Part shown: piece after piece, positions 7,806-10,328 of the stretch
Position numbering within the stretch: position 1 is the first letter of the stretch
How the letters are laid out: each line of letters starts with the position of its first letter
DNA from: Acetobacteraceae bacterium
Lineage (GTDB): Bacteria; Pseudomonadota; Alphaproteobacteria; Acetobacterales; Acetobacteraceae
Length of the DNA: 10,328 bases
NCBI GenBank assembly: GCA_019689515.1
Contig: JADGHI010000098.1
Location: 1-10,328, forward strand
Reading direction: 5' to 3'
Translations under genes and position numbers: made by a program
The notes under the pieces: model-generated
Database searches by the model: none
Seen by the model: only the letters and a program-made list of their open reading frames with translations
What the model was told of the DNA's origin: nothing

Positions 7806-7836
7806 ATCCGACCCTCTCACAACCGATTAACGAAGC

Positions 7837-7851
7837 GTACAAACTATGTTC
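7837..7851 (-). promoter_or_regulatory. LexA (SOS) box candidate over the recA -10
   Basis: On the minus strand the site reads GAAC-N7-GTAC, matching 7 of 8 defined bases of the alphaproteobacterial LexA box GAAC-N7-GAAC (the same as GTTC-N7-GTTC on the other strand). It overlaps the whole proposed -10 hexamer, where a bound repressor would block RNA polymerase. Regulation of recA by LexA is established in alphaproteobacteria; that this exact site is used is inference. Confidence 0.5.
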
Positions 7852-7871
7852 CCAGCCGGGCCGGATGACAA
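7843..7871 (-). promoter_or_regulatory. Candidate sigma-70 promoter of recA
   Basis: On the minus strand TTGTCA (7871-7866, 5 of 6 to TTGACA), a 17-nt spacer and CATAGT (7848-7843, 4 of 6 to TATAAT). It lies in the most AT-rich stretch of the window, 197 nt upstream of the recA ATG, implying a leader of about 190 nt. Confidence 0.55.
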
Positions 7872-7886
7872 GAACATTTAGTAAAC
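7872..7886 (-). promoter_or_regulatory. Second LexA-box-like site upstream of the -35
   Basis: GTTT-N7-GTTC on the minus strand, 7 of 8 to GTTC-N7-GTTC, directly adjoining the -35 hexamer. Its orientation is opposite to the site at 7837-7851. Two near-matches around one promoter are suggestive, but each has a mismatch and AT-rich sequence raises the chance of accident. Confidence 0.35.
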
Positions 7887-7899
7887 AACGACGTGGAAT

Positions 7900-9675
7900 T
7901 CACCCCGCCTCGGCCAGCACGGCCCGCACCGCCGCGACCAGGTCCTGCGGTCCGTAGGGCTTGGCGAGGAAGCGCAGCCCCTCCGCCGACAGGTCCTCCC
8001 CGATGGTCGCCTCGGCATAGCCGGAGACCAGGACCACCGGCAGGTCGGGAAAGCGCCGGCGCAACCTGCGCGCGAGTTCCAGGCCATCCATGCCCGGCAT
8101 CGAGACGTCCGACACTAGCGCCGCCGGCGCCAGGTCCGCCCCTGCTCCATCCAGTTCCGCCAGCGCCTCCTCGCCCCCCGGCGCCGACCGGACGGCGTAG
8201 CCCGCCGCGCGCAGGGCCAGTTCGGCCAGCCGGCGCACCGGCGATTCGTCCTCCACCAGCAGCACCGGCCCCAACGCCGGGCGGGGGCGTGCCGGCGCTG
8301 CCGGCGGACCCAGATCAGGCGCGGCCCTGGGGGTGCGCCCGGACGCAACCGCGATCGAGGGGAAGGCCCCACCCGGTGCCGCCTCCGCCTCGTGCCGCGG
8401 CAGCCAGAGGCGGAACACCGTGCCCTCTCCCGGTTGGCTCCGCACCGTCACATGCCCGCCGGACTGGCGCATTACGCCCTGCACCGTCGCGAGGCCGAGC
8501 CCGGTGCCGCCCTGCCCGCGCCGGGTGGTGAAGAACGGATCGAAGAGGCGCGGCATGAGCTCCGGCGGGATGCCGCAACCCGTGTCGGCCACCTCCAGCA
8601 CCACCCAGCGGCCGGGGGGAATCGGCTCGGGCATCGCCGTGCCCGGTTCCAGGCGCGGCCGCAGCAGCGTCGCGTGCGAGGTCGCGAGGCGCAGCGTCCC
8701 CCCCTCCGGCATGGCGTCGCGCGCATTGGCGGCGAGGTTGAGCAGCACCTGATCGAGCTGCACCGGGTCCATGCGCACCAGCCGCCCCGGCTCCTCAAGC
8801 GCCAGTTCGACCCGCACCCGGTCGCCGACCACCCGCCGCACCAGCCCCTCGGCCCCGCGCACCGCCTCGTTCAATGCCAGCACCCGCGGCTGGAGCGTCT
8901 GCTGCCGGGCGAAGGCGAGCAGCCGGCCCACGAGCGCCGCGCCGCGCCGTGCTCCGTCCAGGATCTGCTGCAGCTCGACCGCGACCTCCTCCTCCGGCCG
9001 GCGGGCGAGCGCCGCCTCGGCGCTGCCGATCACCGCGGTGAGCAGGTTGTTGAAGTCGTGCGCGACGCCGCCGGCGAGACGCGCGATGGCCTCATGCGCC
9101 CCGGCGCGTGCCAGCCGTGCTTCCACCCGCGCCTCGAGCCGCAGCCGCGGCGTCGCGTCCACGACGCGGAGCACAACGCCCTCCACGGCACCGTCGCGCC
9201 AGCGGAGCGGATGGCACTGGACATCCACCACCGCATCCGGGCCAGCCGGGCCGGGGTTGCCCCCCCTGTCGAGATGCGCCTCGATCGGCGCCGCCTCGGC
9301 CTCGCCGTCGGCGGAGGCCCGGGTCTCCACGCCGCGGCCGGCCACCGCAGCGGCGATGCACGCGCGAACCGCGGCACGGTGCCTGGGCGCGAACAGGGCC
9401 GTGGCGGGGCCGCCCTCGCGGAGCACCGCCTCTGCCGGCGTGTCGGCAAGAAGGCGCCTCAGCGCCGGATTCGCCACGATGAGGCGCCCGGCCGTGTCGA
9501 GCACCGCGACGCCCGTTGGGTCTGCCTCGAATACGGCACGGAGCGCCTCCGCACGCGCGGAGCCGAAGCGCGCCGCGAGGCGGGCTCCGAAGCCATACGC
9601 CCCGTCCGCGTCGGCAGTCATTCCCCACCGGCCGCGCGAGAGCAGCCGCCGCACCGCAAGGCCGCCGGCCGCCAC
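7900..9675 (-). CDS. cckA: CckA-like hybrid sensor histidine kinase
   Basis: A 591-residue kinase with fused receiver; positions here count from this start. A single PAS-like domain lies at about 47-175 (ADPTGVAVLDTAGRLIVANP). The HisKA H-box is AGGVAHDFNNLLTAV with phospho-accepting H206. The ATPase domain shows the N-box NLAANARDAM (N313), G1 DTGCGIP (D364), FDPFFTT, and G2 GGTGLGL. After a Pro/Ala-rich linker comes the receiver: VLLVEDE (476-), acceptor D523, S551, K572. No transmembrane helix is visible. CckA controls the cell cycle by passing phosphate via ChpT to CtrA. The identity rests on the H-box and RLLAFARQQTLQPRVL segments, the C-terminal receiver, and the flhB-kinase-recA-alaS neighbourhood. 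Chosen start: GTG at 9675, with GAGGAGG 5 nt upstream. Alternatives are ATG 9621 (573 aa) and ATG 9825 (641 aa). It is certainly a hybrid kinase; CckA itself is probable. Confidence 0.8.
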   Translation of the reverse strand: MAAGGLAVRRLLSRGRWGMTADADGAYGFGARLAARFGSARAEALRAVFEADPTGVAVLDTAGRLIVANPALRRLLADTPAEAVLREGGPATALFAPRHRAAVRACIAAAVAGRGVETRASADGEAEAAPIEAHLDRGGNPGPAGPDAVVDVQCHPLRWRDGAVEGVVLRVVDATPRLRLEARVEARLARAGAHEAIARLAGGVAHDFNNLLTAVIGSAEAALARRPEEEVAVELQQILDGARRGAALVGRLLAFARQQTLQPRVLALNEAVRGAEGLVRRVVGDRVRVELALEEPGRLVRMDPVQLDQVLLNLAANARDAMPEGGTLRLATSHATLLRPRLEPGTAMPEPIPPGRWVVLEVADTGCGIPPELMPRLFDPFFTTRRGQGGTGLGLATVQGVMRQSGGHVTVRSQPGEGTVFRLWLPRHEAEAAPGGAFPSIAVASGRTPRAAPDLGPPAAPARPRPALGPVLLVEDESPVRRLAELALRAAGYAVRSAPGGEEALAELDGAGADLAPAALVSDVSMPGMDGLELARRLRRRFPDLPVVLVSGYAEATIGEDLSAEGLRFLAKPYGPQDLVAAVRAVLAEAG

Positions 9676-9680
9676 AGGCC

Positions 9681-9687
9681 CCTCCTC
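9681..9687 (-). promoter_or_regulatory. Ribosome binding site that decides the kinase start
   Basis: GAGGAGG on the minus strand ends 5 nt before the GTG at 9675. The ATG at 9621 has only GGGGA 2 nt away and the ATG at 9825 has AAGGG 3 nt away, both badly spaced. The site also lies inside the longest possible reading frame, where it would simply encode Glu-Glu-Gly. Confidence 0.4.
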
Positions 9688-9910
9688 GGCGCCCCCCACG
9701 CCGCGGCGCGCCCGATCGGCTGCATGGTCGCGGTCCGCCACCGCGGCGCGCAGGGCACCATCTCGCAGCATGTCGCCGCCGACGCCGCGCCCTTCCGTCA
9801 CATTCGCCGCCCCCTGCGTCGTCATCTGCCCTTGCGCAGCCCATCAGGTGCGGCACGCCGCGACCTCGGCAAGCATCGCTGCGCGGATTGACGGAGCTCT
9901 TGCCGCGAAA

Positions 9911-10328
9911 TCACGCTGCCCCCGGCGTTGCACCGGCCGCGGAGGGCCGCAGGCGCCAGACGAAGGCGATGATCTCCGCCACCGCCTGGTAGTGCTCGAC
10001 CGGGATTTCGGCCTCCAGCTCGAGCACGTACAGCGCGCGCGCCAGCGGGGGATTCGTCACCACCGGCACGCCATGGCGCTCGGCCTCGGCGCGGATGCGC
10101 GCGGCCAGCGAGTCCACGCCCTTCGCCACCACCCGCGGCGCCGCGTTCGAGCCGCGTTCATAGGCGAGCGCGACCGCATAATGCGTCGGGTTGGTCACCA
10201 CCACCGCTGCCTGCCGCACCGCCGCCAGCATGCGCCGGCGCGAGCGAGCCAGCCGGATCCGGCGCAACCTGGCCTTCACCTGCGGATCGCCCTCGCTCTC
10301 GCGCAGCTCCTCGCGCAGTTCCTGGCGG
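9911..10328 (-). CDS. flhB: Flagellar export gate protein FlhB, C-terminal part
   Basis: The last 138 residues of FlhB; the gene runs off the right edge, so its membrane domain is outside the window. FlhB sits in the inner membrane at the base of the flagellum and its cytoplasmic tail switches export from rod/hook to filament substrates. Visible are the linker GDPQVKARLRRIRLARSRRRM, then the self-cleavage motif NPTH (codons at 10181-10192), conserved PRVVAKGVD, and the C-terminal signature IPVEHYQAVAEIIAFVWRL. The NPTH motif and the position beside the CckA-like kinase favour the flagellar protein over a virulence type III paralogue such as YscU. It ends 85-235 nt upstream of the kinase gene on the same strand, depending on the kinase start, so read-through is possible. 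Confidence 0.95.
   Translation of the reverse strand, partial: RQELREELRESEGDPQVKARLRRIRLARSRRRMLAAVRQAAVVVTNPTHYAVALAYERGSNAAPRVVAKGVDSLAARIRAEAERHGVPVVTNPPLARALYVLELEAEIPVEHYQAVAEIIAFVWRLRPSAAGATPGAA

Noticed and set aside
7804..7808. GANTC (CcrM-type methylation) site in the recA leader
   Set aside because: GAATC occurs here and GANTC motifs occur several times in the window, including inside coding regions, so a single copy is no evidence of cell-cycle control. No CtrA-type TTAA-N7-TTAA site was found near it.
7647..7820. In-frame 58-codon extension at the RecA N-terminus
   Set aside because: It covers the leader hairpins, has no similarity to RecA, and family homology begins exactly at the ATG at 7646.
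8392..9891. Long open frame antisense to the sensor kinase
   Set aside because: Shadow of the kinase reading frame; no recognisable domain and no ribosome site.

Overview
The window is about 70% G+C by eye. It carries an ordinary chromosomal backbone of a high-GC, flagellated alphaproteobacterium. The gene set flhB, CckA-like hybrid kinase, recA, alaS, icd is a neighbourhood I recall from many alphaproteobacteria. Very high G+C together with a DUF599 protein and a DUF892 ferritin-like protein would fit Acetobacteraceae or another Rhodospirillales lineage, but that placement is inference. I see no insertion sequence, prophage gene, CRISPR array, tRNA or rRNA.

Layout from left to right. Positions 132-1346 (+) encode the NADP-dependent isocitrate dehydrogenase. 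A 239-nt gap with hairpins and a palindrome follows, then a four-helix DUF599 membrane protein (1586-2278, +). Converging on it is a small exported protein of unknown function (2328-2780, -), which lies downstream of alaS (2944-5601, -). A 395-nt divergent gap separates alaS from a DUF892 ferritin-like protein (5997-6527, +). That gene converges on recA (6606-7646, -) over a 78-nt gap holding two alternative GC-rich hairpins. Upstream of recA is a 253-nt non-coding stretch, partly AT-rich, with a good promoter candidate, LexA-box-like sites and two abutting hairpins. Then come a PAS-kinase-receiver hybrid sensor kinase (7900 to about 9675, -) and the C-terminal third of flhB (9911 to the right edge, -), including its NPTH self-cleavage motif.

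Functions: icd is a TCA-cycle enzyme, alaS charges tRNA-Ala, and recA serves recombination and the SOS response. The kinase is probably the CckA node of the CtrA phosphorelay that controls the cell cycle and flagellar genes, and FlhB is the export gate of the flagellum. The genes are neighbours by conserved synteny rather than one pathway. Gap sizes suggest separate promoters for most of them.

I did not find a novel multi-gene system. The points most worth a second look are the recA control region (a LexA-like box over the -10, then a long structured leader) and the sensor kinase, which looks soluble and single-PAS although its position is that of the membrane-bound CckA. Hairpins were found by reading; no folding energies or searches were run.
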